Shown here: positions 9,286-18,344 of the stretch, piece by piece
Layout of the letters: every line of letters starts with the position of its first letter
How positions within the stretch are numbered: position 1 is the stretch's first letter
From: Cytobacillus firmus
GTDB lineage: Bacteria; Bacillota; Bacilli; Bacillales; Cytobacillaceae
Assembly: GCF_023612095.1 (NCBI RefSeq)
Contig: NZ_CP086235.1
Coordinates: forward strand, 4,319,752-4,383,751
Direction of reading: 5' to 3'
DNA length: 64,000 nucleotides
Notes under the pieces: model-generated
What the model saw: the letters and a program-made list of their open reading frames with translations, nothing else
Database searches by the model: none
What the model was told of the DNA's origin: nothing
Position numbers and translations under genes: made by a program

Positions 9286-9854
9286 CGTTCTCCCCTCCTA
9301 AACTCTTCCCGTGTCCATCTAAGCTCATAGCCTCTTCCAAACGGAACTTGCCACTCCCAGAATTCTTTTTGCTCCGGTGCATACTTTCCAAGAAGATACC
9401 TTATGACTCCGCCATGTGTAATAATAGCTGCATCTCTGTTATTTCCCTGAAGCAATTGATCGGTTAAATTCTGCCACCCTTTATCCACTCTTGCTGTGAA
9501 TGATGCAAAGGATTCCCCTCCAGGCAGCACCCCTGTGAAAGGATCTTCCAGCCATTCTTGATAAGCCGGGTTATCTTTCAGCTCTTGATATGTCTTGCCT
9601 TCCCACTCGCCAAAATGCATTTCTCGCCAATCGGGACATGGTTCAATAGAATGATCCGGGAATAGAATGGCCGCCGTCTTCATGCATCTGCCTAAATCAC
9701 TTGCAAAAATTCTTCTGTAGCCTTGAGGCACCAGGGCAAGCTTATCCCTGAGTTCCGGACACAAAGGAGAATCTGTCCATCCCAGATAGGCATGGGACTT
9801 ATTGGCCTCTGTCAGCCCATGACGAAATAATGCAACAGCCACAGTATCATCCAC
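9237..9854 (-). CDS. cobC: Alpha-ribazole phosphatase-type histidine phosphatase (CobC)
   Basis: A 205-aa member of the histidine phosphatase superfamily: phosphohistidine RHG at residues 11–13, FASDLGRCMKTA, EMHFGEWEGKTYQEL and the second catalytic THGG near 155. CobC removes the phosphate from alpha-ribazole-5'-P or adenosylcobalamin-5'-P. Assignment to CobC rests on its place between cobS and the CobU paralogue; the superfamily alone cannot define the substrate. The start is GTG (9852–9854) behind GGAGGTG, overlapping cobS by 43 bp. Confidence 0.85.
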   Translation of the reverse strand: MDDTVAVALFRHGLTEANKSHAYLGWTDSPLCPELRDKLALVPQGYRRIFASDLGRCMKTAAILFPDHSIEPCPDWREMHFGEWEGKTYQELKDNPAYQEWLEDPFTGVLPGGESFASFTARVDKGWQNLTDQLLQGNNRDAAIITHGGVIRYLLGKYAPEQKEFWEWQVPFGRGYELRWTREEFRRGERCTSLQEAGLTGSPNG

Positions 9855-10603
9855 AAAAGCACCTCCATCCCTTCCACACTGGCCCCAAGGACATCCCCTG
9901 TCATTCCGCCAAACCAGGCAATGACTTTTCTTGATAATAATACGAAAAACAATATTGAAAAAAGAACCATGAAAGAAAAACCAACAATAGCCGGGAAACC
10001 AGCCAGCCAGGCAGCTGCCGCGGCAGCCAGAAGGAAGACAGGGTAAATAGATAGGGTGGTTTTAGCAGCAGCCTGCTGAAATAATGAGCCCAGCCCCTCT
10101 TTTTTGGCCGCCTTGACGTTTATCAGCAAGATCCCCATTACCATCTTGCTTAAAAAGGGAATCACTGCAATTAAAAAATAGGAAGATGGATTTAATAAAA
10201 GCACAATTTCATAGATAAATAGAAACCGGGCACCCAGCAGGACAATAACAGACAGCACTCCGAAGGCCCCCACCCGGGGATCACTCATGATGTCAAGCCG
10301 TCTCTCCTGATCGCGATAGGAGAAGAACGCATCGCTCGCATCCATCCACCCATCAAGATGGATCCCGCCGGTCAGCAAAATGCCGGCCAGCCAAACGGCA
10401 AAGGCCGCTGCCAATAGAGAAAAAGGAGTCCATTCAAGAAAAGCATAGAGTATAAATGCATATATCCCACCCTGGATGAGGCCGGCTATAGGGAAGGTTC
10501 TGATTGCCTTCTCCAGATGAGGCTTATCCATTGGCAGGGATATCGGAATGGGAATGCTTGTGAAAAATTGAAGATTGATCAATAATCCTTTAAGCCATTT
10601 CAT
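9812..10603 (-). CDS. cobS: Adenosylcobinamide-GDP ribazoletransferase (CobS)
   Basis: A 263-aa membrane enzyme that joins adenosylcobinamide-GDP to alpha-ribazole (phosphate) to finish the nucleotide loop. It shows NLQFFTSIPIP near the N terminus, the signature HLDGWMDASDAFFSYR (with RRLDIMSDPRVGAFG after it) and several transmembrane helices. The ATG at 10601–10603 lies inside the cobQ end and has GGAG eight bases upstream. A longer reading would start eight codons earlier without a ribosome site. Overlaps on both sides indicate translational coupling in the operon. Confidence 0.94.
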   Translation of the reverse strand: MKWLKGLLINLQFFTSIPIPISLPMDKPHLEKAIRTFPIAGLIQGGIYAFILYAFLEWTPFSLLAAAFAVWLAGILLTGGIHLDGWMDASDAFFSYRDQERRLDIMSDPRVGAFGVLSVIVLLGARFLFIYEIVLLLNPSSYFLIAVIPFLSKMVMGILLINVKAAKKEGLGSLFQQAAAKTTLSIYPVFLLAAAAAAWLAGFPAIVGFSFMVLFSILFFVLLSRKVIAWFGGMTGDVLGASVEGMEVLLWMILWLLHYFVMG

Positions 10604-12113
10604 TTTGTTTTCTCCAGCTAAAGACAATTTCCTTTAATTTTTCCCAATCAAGATGCTGCATCATATTTTCCGCCAGTTCGCTGTATTTCCTATCCTTCAG
10701 GGCTTTTATTCGGACAGGCTCCTTACTTGGAATGCCTTTTTGTTTGCGCAGGGAATTAAGCCACGCACCCCTCCATTCATCATTATGGAAGATGTGGTGC
10801 ATATAAGTCCCTATCAGACGGCCATCATTCCCATAAAATCCATCTTCTTCGCCATTTTGAAGCAGCAGAAGGCGATTGCCATCAAAATCATTTTCAAGAA
10901 CTGTTTCACCTAAATGGATTTCATATCCATCCAGGATTTCTTTAACGGGAAGGTTCGTACTTGAATGCAGACTGCCCTTCACCTGCACGGTCTTCTTTCG
11001 TTCATGAAAAATGGTATCTGCCGGTATCAAATTCAAGCCTTTTTCCTTTTCATACGGATTCCCGGTATCAGAACCTGCCATATCGATTAATCTCCTGCCG
11101 AGCATCTGGTATCCTCCGCAAATGCCGGCAATAGAACCTCCATCGGCAGCATAGCGCACAATCCAGTCCGCCAGACCTTTTTCCTTGAAATAGCGCAAAT
11201 CGCGAATCGTGCTCTTTGTGCCGGGAATGATCACCGCATCAGGTGAGCCAGCCTCCGATAGATGTCTTACCCACCTAATGTTCACGTCATCTTCATAGTA
11301 AAACGGATCGATGTCACTGAAGTTTGAAATAAATGGCGGCCGCAGCACTGCAATATCCAGAATACCCTCACCAGCTCTTGGGACAGCAGCCTGAATGGAT
11401 AGGGAATCCTCTGCATCGATCATATGGTCTTCCAAGTAAGGCAGAACGCCAAGGACAGGGACACCCGTCTTTTCTTCGATCCAGCGGATGCCATCCTCAA
11501 ACAGCGTGATATCTCCGCGGAATTTATTAATGATAATGCCCGCAACCCGCTGTCTTTCCTGTTTGGTGAAAAGCTCCAGAGTTCCAACAATGCTTGCAAA
11601 AACACCGCCCCTGTCAATATCGGCAACCAGGATGACTGGCACATCCGCTATTTCGGCGACCTTCATATTCACTAGCTCTTTATCTTTTAAATTAATTTCA
11701 ACAGGGCTGCCAGCTCCTTCTATGACAAGCAGCTCGTATTGAGCAGCAAGCAGACTCAGTGCCTCTTTGATGGTTTCAAGCCCTTTTTCATAAAAGGATT
11801 CCCGATAGCTTCTTCCTGATAGGGAGTTGACTGCTTTTCCAAGGAGAATGACCTCAGCATTCTGAGCGGATTGAGGCTTAAGGAGGATGGGGTTCATCCA
11901 GACAGCAGCTTCCGTTCTTGCCGCTTCAGCCTGAATGCCCTGTGCCCTGCCAATTTCATTCCCATCCTTTGTCACGTATGAATTATTGGACATATTCTGG
12001 GATTTAAAAGGAGCCGTGCGGAAACCTTCATTGGAGAATGCGCGGCAAAGAGCCGTAGCAATAAGGCTTTTACCTGCGTCGGATGAAGTCCCCTGAATCA
12101 TGATCCCTTTCAT
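10590..12113 (-). CDS. cobQ: Cobyric acid synthase (CobQ/CbiP)
   Basis: A 507-aa glutamine-dependent amidotransferase. The N-terminal dethiobiotin-synthetase-like domain begins IMIQGTSSDAGKSLIATAL with the P-loop. The C-terminal type I glutaminase domain has the nucleophile cysteine in SIAGICGGYQMLG and the late catalytic histidine in GTYMHHIFHND. It amidates adenosylcobyrinic acid a,c-diamide. Without ring-building genes here it would act on imported incomplete corrinoids. Its ATG forms an ATGA overlap with the cobU stop. Confidence 0.95.
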   Translation of the reverse strand: MKGIMIQGTSSDAGKSLIATALCRAFSNEGFRTAPFKSQNMSNNSYVTKDGNEIGRAQGIQAEAARTEAAVWMNPILLKPQSAQNAEVILLGKAVNSLSGRSYRESFYEKGLETIKEALSLLAAQYELLVIEGAGSPVEINLKDKELVNMKVAEIADVPVILVADIDRGGVFASIVGTLELFTKQERQRVAGIIINKFRGDITLFEDGIRWIEEKTGVPVLGVLPYLEDHMIDAEDSLSIQAAVPRAGEGILDIAVLRPPFISNFSDIDPFYYEDDVNIRWVRHLSEAGSPDAVIIPGTKSTIRDLRYFKEKGLADWIVRYAADGGSIAGICGGYQMLGRRLIDMAGSDTGNPYEKEKGLNLIPADTIFHERKKTVQVKGSLHSSTNLPVKEILDGYEIHLGETVLENDFDGNRLLLLQNGEEDGFYGNDGRLIGTYMHHIFHNDEWRGAWLNSLRKQKGIPSKEPVRIKALKDRKYSELAENMMQHLDWEKLKEIVFSWRKQNEMA

Positions 12114-12685
12114 GCCGGTTCTCCTTTCATTTGTATGGGAATGCCTGCTTCAACAAGATAGGCTTCATCAGCCATATCTACTATATTCCTATGAAGCGTC
12201 CCAAGTATTTTTGAATATGTAATCACCAGTTCATTTTTGTAAATTGGCTCATTCAAGACCTCGTTGCTGACAACGATCAAGGTCCTGCAATTTTTGCGTA
12301 TTTCAGTGATGGCCACGAGAATATCGGATGAAAGATTTTCCTGATATTCTCTGGTCCGCCAACTATCCTCCGCTTTAAAAAGCTCATTATTCAAGAGAGT
12401 GGTCAAGCAATCGAAAAGAATTATATCCTGATGGGTAAAGTTTCCCGAGATCTCTTCAAGTGCAGAAGGCTTCTCCCAGGTTGTCCAGCCCAAGCCGCTC
12501 TTACCCCGGTCATCCTGGTGCCTCTGAATCCGCTCTTTCATCTCGGAATCGTATGCTTTTCCGGCAGCAATGTAATGAAGCTTTCCGTCTGTTTTTTCTG
12601 CGAGCCTGGCAGAAAGCTTCTCCGCAAATGAGCTTTTTCCGCTCCGCACGCCCCCCGTGATAAAAATCAGCGCACCTTCCGCCAT
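12110..12685 (-). CDS. cobU: Adenosylcobinamide kinase/guanylyltransferase (CobU)
   Basis: A 191-aa, full-length CobU-family protein that would phosphorylate adenosylcobinamide and then form adenosylcobinamide-GDP. Walker A GGVRSGKS lies at residues 11–18. RIQRHQDDRG (His 56) corresponds to the guanylylated histidine motif, and DCLTTLLNNELF follows. The C-terminal part reads SNEVLNEPIYKNE instead of the usual GIVP-containing pattern, which the short paralogue at 8860 keeps. It overlaps cobD by 19 bp and cobQ by 4 bp. Confidence 0.9.
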   Translation of the reverse strand: MAEGALIFITGGVRSGKSSFAEKLSARLAEKTDGKLHYIAAGKAYDSEMKERIQRHQDDRGKSGLGWTTWEKPSALEEISGNFTHQDIILFDCLTTLLNNELFKAEDSWRTREYQENLSSDILVAITEIRKNCRTLIVVSNEVLNEPIYKNELVITYSKILGTLHRNIVDMADEAYLVEAGIPIQMKGEPA

Positions 12686-13743
12686 TCCTCCATCGCCTCC
12701 ATCAGCACATCATTGTCTTTCGGCCCCTTAATCGCAAAGCGCAGCCATCTTCCTTCCAGGCCGGGGAAGTTCATCGTGTGCCTCGGGATCATGCCCTTTT
12801 CCAGCAGAAATTGAAATAAAGGCAGCTGATCATCCAGGCGTGGATCCCTTAATAAATAAAAGTTTACGGCAGAAGGAGAAACAGAAAAATTTAATCTCTG
12901 ATAAAACGAAACCAGCCTCTCTCTCTCCTGCCGAATCAAATTTTTTGTCAGCCTGACATGCTCCTTGCTGTCCAGACACCACTCTCCTGCTTTTAAAGCA
13001 AGGGCATTCACGCTCCAGTGCGGTTTCAGGGCAGCAGCTCTTTCAATCAATCTCTCACCTGCCATCATGTATCCAAGGCGCAGGCCGGGTATCGAAAACA
13101 TCTTCGTCATGGAGCGCAGCACCACAACATTTGAATCCTTTTCTATGACAATAGATTGATAGTCGCAGGCAAAGTCATAAAAAGCTTCATCCATAATAAG
13201 CAGGCAGCTGTGAATCTGACACTTCTCTAACAGCTTCTCCACCAAAGCTTTGGGGTAGTGGACGCCCGTCGGATTATTTGGGTTGCAGAAGAACACGGCA
13301 TCAGCGTCTTTGAGACTTTCGGATAGCGCTTCCATATCCAAATTCCAATCTTCAGCCTCCAGCTGATAATAGGAGACTCTGCAATTATTAACCCGGCAGG
13401 CCTCTTCATATTCCGAAAAGGCCGGCTGAATAATCAGCGCACTTTTCCCGGCTATCATCCGGCCAATCAGTGTGATCAGCTCGGCGCCTCCATTTCCGAC
13501 CAGAATTTGTGTTTCTTTTATTCCCTCTGCAGCCGCCAATTTACTTTTTAAAAGGGCAGCATGGGGATCCGGATAGTCGCTAATGTATGGGAATAAGCTT
13601 CCCCACCTGTCTTTTAATTCACTGGGAGGGCCCAGGGGATTGATATTGGCACTGAAATCAATCCGCTCCTCAGGCTCAGGCATTTGCTTATCCATCGCTT
13701 CATATAAATATTGCGGATTAGATCCGTGTGAAGGCCAGATCAA
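12667..13743 (-). CDS. cobD: L-threonine-O-3-phosphate decarboxylase (CobD)
   Basis: A 358-aa fold-type I PLP enzyme close to histidinol-phosphate aminotransferase. It shows DFSANINPLGPP at the start, FCNPNNPTGVHYP, DEAFYDF and the PLP-lysine region RSMTKMFSIPGLRLGY. In B12 synthesis CobD makes (R)-1-amino-2-propanol phosphate, used by CbiB. The operon context, between cbiB and cobU, separates it from HisC. The start is TTG (13741–13743) with AGGAGGG seven bases upstream. It overlaps cbiB by 26 bp. Confidence 0.9.
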   Translation of the reverse strand: MIWPSHGSNPQYLYEAMDKQMPEPEERIDFSANINPLGPPSELKDRWGSLFPYISDYPDPHAALLKSKLAAAEGIKETQILVGNGGAELITLIGRMIAGKSALIIQPAFSEYEEACRVNNCRVSYYQLEAEDWNLDMEALSESLKDADAVFFCNPNNPTGVHYPKALVEKLLEKCQIHSCLLIMDEAFYDFACDYQSIVIEKDSNVVVLRSMTKMFSIPGLRLGYMMAGERLIERAAALKPHWSVNALALKAGEWCLDSKEHVRLTKNLIRQERERLVSFYQRLNFSVSPSAVNFYLLRDPRLDDQLPLFQFLLEKGMIPRHTMNFPGLEGRWLRFAIKGPKDNDVLMEAMEEWRKVR

Positions 13744-14683
13744 GAAACATCCCTCCTGTCCATAATAGAAGCAAAAATAGGAAAACTGCTTTGTTCATAA
13801 TCGAGATACTTTTTATGATATGTTCTTTTTCAAGCATTACCATTGGCTTGCCCATTGTCGCACGGTTAGAGATGACATCCTTATAAAAATTGATCCCGCC
13901 CAGCTGTACGCCCAGAAGAGCTGCAACAGCAGCTTCCCCCCAGCCGCTATTCGGGCTCGGATGCTTCGGTGCATCACTTAAAAGGATTCCCCATGCCTCC
14001 TCATATGGAGCATGCTCCGACTTTTGTGTGAGCATGATGCAAACCGATGTCAGCCGGCTTGGAATCCAGTTTACGATATCATCCGCTTTGGCAGAAGCCC
14101 ATCCAAAATCCATATATCGTTCATTCATGTGGCCAACCATCGAATCACATGTATTAATGGCCCGGTAGATGAGAGCCAGCGGTGCACCGCCGATCATAGC
14201 CCAAAATAATGGAGCAGTTATGCCATCACTGGTGTTTTCCGCCACTGTCTCCACAGCAGCCCGGACAATGCCTGGTTCATCCAGCCGATCTGTATCCCTG
14301 CCGACAATGTATGAAAGCTTTACTCTTGCTGTTTCCATATCACCTTTTGCCAGAGGCTCATATACCTCCAGCGCTGCCTCTTTTAAACTCTTTTGAGCAA
14401 TGGCTGTGAAGATAAGAATTCCTTCTGCCAGGATGCCTGCGATCGGATGAATTTCATAAAAGAGCCAGGTAAGGAAAAAGGTGATGCCACCTGCTGCCAG
14501 CAGCACGATCACTAGCATGAGGATCCCTTTTAATTTTCTAAAGCGGCCTTTATTCAGAGCTTGTTCAAGTTTATGTATCAGGGCACCCATCCACCTGACC
14601 GGATGCGGCCAGTTTGGCGGGTCCCCTATCAGCTTATCCAGTATCCAGGCAAAGGTTAGCGCGATCAGGTGATATAACATCAT
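13718..14683 (-). CDS. cbiB: Adenosylcobinamide-phosphate synthase (CbiB)
   Basis: A 321-aa integral membrane protein (CbiB in Salmonella naming, CobD in aerobic-pathway naming). It attaches aminopropanol phosphate to adenosylcobyric acid. Marks are the opening FAWILDKLIGDPPNWPHPVRWMG split over the first helix, then GRDTDRLDEPGIVRAAVETV and the ENTSDGITAPLFWAMIGGAP motif near 160–185, and SPNSGWGEAAVAALLGVQLGG. The ATG overlaps the upstream stop (ATGA). Confidence 0.94.
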   Translation of the reverse strand: MMLYHLIALTFAWILDKLIGDPPNWPHPVRWMGALIHKLEQALNKGRFRKLKGILMLVIVLLAAGGITFFLTWLFYEIHPIAGILAEGILIFTAIAQKSLKEAALEVYEPLAKGDMETARVKLSYIVGRDTDRLDEPGIVRAAVETVAENTSDGITAPLFWAMIGGAPLALIYRAINTCDSMVGHMNERYMDFGWASAKADDIVNWIPSRLTSVCIMLTQKSEHAPYEEAWGILLSDAPKHPSPNSGWGEAAVAALLGVQLGGINFYKDVISNRATMGKPMVMLEKEHIIKSISIMNKAVFLFLLLLWTGGMFLDLAFTRI

Positions 14684-16152
14684 CTTTTTACCCTGCTTTG
14701 CGATTTTTTTATTGCCTCAACAGTACATTCGTACACACCTTTGCCAATCACTTTGCCCAGCGGTGTAATGGTACCCGCATACTCCAGGCTTTCTCCCTGC
14801 TGTGTGGCGGCAATCAAAATACTGTCAGTTGATGTTCCGGTCGCTATCGACCCTGTTACAGCATCTTTAACATTCTGATCAAATAATGCCCTGGTCTTGG
14901 CCTCGGTTGCAGTCATAATGGATTGAATAAAGGCTTCCTCTGTCAGATGGCCATTAACGAAAATCCATGTATTGATTGTACCCGGAGTCAGATGATAAGA
15001 ATGCTCATCACTTTTCGAAGCATCAACCGCATTGCCGACACCAGCTGTCACAACCACATACACAGAGAATGTATCTTCTTCATAAAATTGGCTGCTGAAA
15101 TCTTCAATATATACGGCTGTCATCATCCCCACAGTTTCCCCGGGTTCAAAGCCGATTTCCCGGACAAATTCCGCCATCTCTGCCCGATGATCACTGCAGT
15201 CATAATTCTTGCTCACATGCCGGTTAAGAAAAATCCGATTCCAGCCAGTCCCCGATCCGGTTACACCTGAAGACATGGTTTTAAGCGGCAATGGCGAGCG
15301 AAGGACCAGCAAGTCTTCCCTTACCTTCAGGCTGGCTGGATCGATTCGCTGCTCTAATAGGCTTTCTGCCTGTGAGCGCTCAGGCACCAGCACCATCTGA
15401 GGAGCCGCCACTCTTGGATGCGGCAGCTTCTCGATCTTCGTCCTGTAAACCTCCCGTATCCGCCCTTCTTTTAAAACCTCATTAGGAACATGGTTAATAT
15501 TGACTTCGCCATTCTCCAGCAGCAGCAGGCGGTCACAGTACAGGCCGGCCAAATTTAAATCATGGAAGATGGAAATAACCGTCAGCCCGCAGTCCTTTGA
15601 CCATACAGAAAGGAGATCAAGCAGTTCTTTCTGATAAGACAAGTCAAGATGGTTCGTCGGCTCATCCAGCAATAATATTTCCGGCTCCTGGGCAAGGGCC
15701 TGTGCTAAAAACACTCTCTGTCTTTCCCCGCCGGATAATTGCTGAATATCAGCATCCTGAAACCGGGAGATGCCTGTCTGCTCCATAACCCGGTTAACCG
15801 CTTCTTCATCTTTGCCGGTCCAGCTCTGGAACCAGCCCTTTTGATGAGCATAGCGGCCAAGGGAAACCGTTTCCTTTACAGTATAAGAAAAGGCCTGTGA
15901 GGAATGCTGGGGCAGAACAGCCATGATTTTCGCCAGTTCTTTCGGTGTATATTCTGATAGGTTCTTACCTTTGATCACAATATCACCAGCTGTATGGGGC
16001 AGAATGCCGCTCAGCATCTTCAGAATTGTCGTCTTGCCGCTTCCATTCGGTCCCAATATCCCGAAAAGCTCTCCTTTTTCCACTTCAAAGCTGATATTTT
16101 TTACAACCGGCGCACCGGCATACCCGCCTGTGATTTGCTGGACTCTTAGCAT
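14680..16152 (-). CDS. btuD-cbiZ: Fusion of B12 ABC transporter ATPase (BtuD) and adenosylcobinamide amidohydrolase (CbiZ)
   Basis: A 490-aa two-domain protein. Residues 1–250 form an ABC ATPase of the FecE/BtuD type: Walker A GPNGSGKT (34–41), signature LSGGERQR, Walker B EILLLDEPTNHLDL, and the H-loop ISIFHDLNLA. Residues about 285–490 match CbiZ, which cleaves the aminopropanol arm of cobinamides to give cobyric acid. The segments FLNRHVSKNYDCSDH, TAVYIEDFSS and VVTAGVGNAVDASKSD are visible. The fusion ties import to remodelling, so imported pseudocobalamins or cobinamide can be rebuilt by CbiB, CobU and CobS. The ATG is at 16150–16152. Confidence 0.9.
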   Translation of the reverse strand: MLRVQQITGGYAGAPVVKNISFEVEKGELFGILGPNGSGKTTILKMLSGILPHTAGDIVIKGKNLSEYTPKELAKIMAVLPQHSSQAFSYTVKETVSLGRYAHQKGWFQSWTGKDEEAVNRVMEQTGISRFQDADIQQLSGGERQRVFLAQALAQEPEILLLDEPTNHLDLSYQKELLDLLSVWSKDCGLTVISIFHDLNLAGLYCDRLLLLENGEVNINHVPNEVLKEGRIREVYRTKIEKLPHPRVAAPQMVLVPERSQAESLLEQRIDPASLKVREDLLVLRSPLPLKTMSSGVTGSGTGWNRIFLNRHVSKNYDCSDHRAEMAEFVREIGFEPGETVGMMTAVYIEDFSSQFYEEDTFSVYVVVTAGVGNAVDASKSDEHSYHLTPGTINTWIFVNGHLTEEAFIQSIMTATEAKTRALFDQNVKDAVTGSIATGTSTDSILIAATQQGESLEYAGTITPLGKVIGKGVYECTVEAIKKSQSRVKR

Positions 16153-16202
16153 GATTAACCACTTCTTTCTTAATTAGAAAAGCGCAAAGCGCCTTTATGC
16201 GC

Positions 16203-17273
16203 TTAAAGTTTATTCCTTCTTCTCATTAAAATAGCCCCAAAAACAGGTGCACCGATTAAGGCTGTAATCACACCGATCGGAAGCTCGGCAGGAGCAATGA
16301 TCGTCCGTGAAACCAGATCGGCAATAATAAGGAAACCTGCTCCCACAAGAATGGATAGCGGCAGCAAATGCCTATGATCCGGCCCCCATAACATCCTGGT
16401 CAGATGAGGAATCACAAGTCCGACAAATCCTACCGTTCCAGACACAGCAACAGCCGCACCCGTTAAGATAGAGCCTGCTATCAGGACCATTATCTTTCTC
16501 TTCTGAACGTCCACCCCGATATGCCGGGCCTTTTCCTCTCCGAAGCTCATAGCATTCAGCTCTTTGCTGTTCACTAACAGAAGAACCGCACCTATCACAA
16601 AGAAAGGAAGGATAATGTTAATATACGCCCAGCCTCTCATCGACACACTTCCAAGAAGCCAGCCGATGATCTGTCTCAGCTCCTCACCAGTCAGAGCAAT
16701 CATCAGAGAGATGAGGGCTCCAAGAAAAGAACTGAAGATGATGCCTGTTAAAATAATCGTTTCCACTTTCATGGATCTTTCAATATTTCTCGCAAAAAAC
16801 AAAACCGCAAAAATAGTTAAAAAGGCAAATAAGATGCTGAATAAAGGCAGCGTAAACATTCCTGCAAACGGAATGGATAAGCCAAAGAACAAGGTTAAAA
16901 CTGCACCAAGCGAAGCCCCGGAAGATACCCCGATTGTATAGGGATCTGCCAGCGGATTTCTTAATAAGCCTTGAAAGGCAGCTCCTGCAATAGCAAGAGA
17001 TGCCCCAACCAAGCCTGCCAGCAATACGCGCGGAAGCCTGATATTCATAATGATATTTGCATGCATGCTATCTGTGTTTTCCAATGAAACAAAGGGAAAA
17101 ATCTCAGCGCTTATTACTCTGATGATCGTCATGGGGTGAATGGACACGGTTCCGATCGAGATCCCCATCAGCATGGCACAAAGCAGGAAAGCTAGTGCTG
17201 ATATATAAGCCAGTAATTTATTATTTAAATACGTCCGGATATACTGCTTTTGCAAGTTCCTCGACTCCTTCAA
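16203..17273 (-). CDS. btuC: Cobalamin ABC transporter permease (BtuC-like)
   Basis: A 356-aa FecCD-family permease with about ten transmembrane helices. Family segments are NIRLPRVLLAGLVGASLAIAG with GAAFQGLLRNPLADPYTIGVSSGA just after, and near the end GTVGFVGLVIPHLTR. It is the membrane partner of BtuF and the BtuD domain. The listed ATG lies inside the btuF end (53-bp overlap). A TTG six codons later with AAGGAG/GAGG upstream is an equally possible start, so the first residues are uncertain. There is a 50-bp gap to btuD-cbiZ. Confidence 0.9.
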   Translation of the reverse strand: MKESRNLQKQYIRTYLNNKLLAYISALAFLLCAMLMGISIGTVSIHPMTIIRVISAEIFPFVSLENTDSMHANIIMNIRLPRVLLAGLVGASLAIAGAAFQGLLRNPLADPYTIGVSSGASLGAVLTLFFGLSIPFAGMFTLPLFSILFAFLTIFAVLFFARNIERSMKVETIILTGIIFSSFLGALISLMIALTGEELRQIIGWLLGSVSMRGWAYINIILPFFVIGAVLLLVNSKELNAMSFGEEKARHIGVDVQKRKIMVLIAGSILTGAAVAVSGTVGFVGLVIPHLTRMLWGPDHRHLLPLSILVGAGFLIIADLVSRTIIAPAELPIGVITALIGAPVFGAILMRRRNKL

Positions 17274-18180
17274 TAATACGAGGGCCAGAGCGGGTTACCA
17301 TATCGGAATCAACATCGGCAACCTGCTTATTTTTCACTGCGGTTATATCCTGCCAGCCATCGCGGCTTAAGACATTGCCGACAGCATCTTCAGTGTAATA
17401 GCCATGAGTTGTGATGATCACATCCGGATTCCGTTCGATAATCGCTTCCGGATCCATCTTCGGCCATCCTTCTTCCGTAATGATATTTTCTGTGTTGATG
17501 GCACTCAGCATTTCGTCCATAAACGTCTCAGTCCCTGCTGCATAGATTTCCGGAGCAGGTGAAACTTCAACCATTACCGATTTGCGGTCCTCTTCTTTTA
17601 TCCCATTAGCTTTTGTTTTGATTTCCTCAAGCTGGCGCTTCATGTCTGAAACAAGAGTTTCTGCTTTTTCCTTCTCTCCCGCTGCGGTCCCAATCATTTC
17701 AATGGATTCAAATACCTGATCAAAGCTCTTCGCGTCATTGACAACAAGGACGGTTACACCTGCATCCCTTAATTGCTGAAGACCTGCTTCCGAATTTTGT
17801 GCACTTGAAGCGTGGGCAAGGACAAGGTCGGGATTTAAGGAGATCACTTTCTCTACATTAAATTCCAATCCTCCGATCTTTTCCTTTTCTGCGGCTTCCG
17901 GCGGGTAGTTATCAAAATCGGAGACCCCGACCACTTCTTCTCCCAGCCCTAATTCGAATGCTATTTCAGTGTTGCTTGGAATCACGGAAACGATTCTTTC
18001 GGGCTTGGCTTCAATGACCACTTCATTATCCAGCGCGTCATTTATCGTTACAGGAAATGCAGCACTCTGCCCTTCCTCAACCTTTTTCTCTTCTTTTGGC
18101 TGTTCAGTACTATCGCCGCAGCCTGCAAGCACTCCTGCAGCAAGCAGCATAGTTAATAAAAATACATAAAACTTTTTCAT
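17221..18180 (-). CDS. btuF: Cobalamin-binding lipoprotein of the ABC importer (BtuF-like)
   Basis: A 319-aa extracellular solute-binding lipoprotein. A signal peptide with lipobox LAGC (mature Cys about residue 21) is followed by a PBP2-type domain that begins VTINDALDNEVVIEAKPERIVSVIP split over two strands. It captures B12 and cobinamides and delivers them to BtuC. I start at the ATG 18178–18180, ten bases after AGGAGG. An ORF extension upstream runs through the riboswitch terminator and is not translated. First gene of the 13-gene operon, directly controlled by the riboswitch. Confidence 0.92.
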   Translation of the reverse strand: MKKFYVFLLTMLLAAGVLAGCGDSTEQPKEEKKVEEGQSAAFPVTINDALDNEVVIEAKPERIVSVIPSNTEIAFELGLGEEVVGVSDFDNYPPEAAEKEKIGGLEFNVEKVISLNPDLVLAHASSAQNSEAGLQQLRDAGVTVLVVNDAKSFDQVFESIEMIGTAAGEKEKAETLVSDMKRQLEEIKTKANGIKEEDRKSVMVEVSPAPEIYAAGTETFMDEMLSAINTENIITEEGWPKMDPEAIIERNPDVIITTHGYYTEDAVGNVLSRDGWQDITAVKNKQVADVDSDMVTRSGPRIIEGVEELAKAVYPDVFK

Positions 18181-18236
18181 TCTCAGCAATCCTCCTATAA
18201 CTTTCGACAAAATTCGGGTGGTGCCTGTCACCAAAA

Positions 18237-18271
18237 ATAAAAAAAACATCCCCTCGAATGGCAAGGAGATG
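18237..18271 (-). terminator. Riboswitch-linked intrinsic terminator
   Basis: On the minus strand CATCTCCTTG, a 5-base loop, CGAGGGGATG (ten pairs, including G-U), then eight T. It lies between the cobalamin aptamer and btuF, so B12 binding probably ends transcription here. Confidence 0.85.
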
Positions 18272-18344
18272 TTGGTATGGTCATTTACAAAAAATTGCAG
18301 AATAGATGGCCGGACCAAACACCTCCCTATCCTCGTAGGTTTAT

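Noticed and set aside
18181..18318. Upstream extension of btuF by 46 codons
   Set aside because: It runs through the riboswitch terminator and lacks a ribosome site. The ATG at 18180 has AGGAGG and starts the signal peptide.
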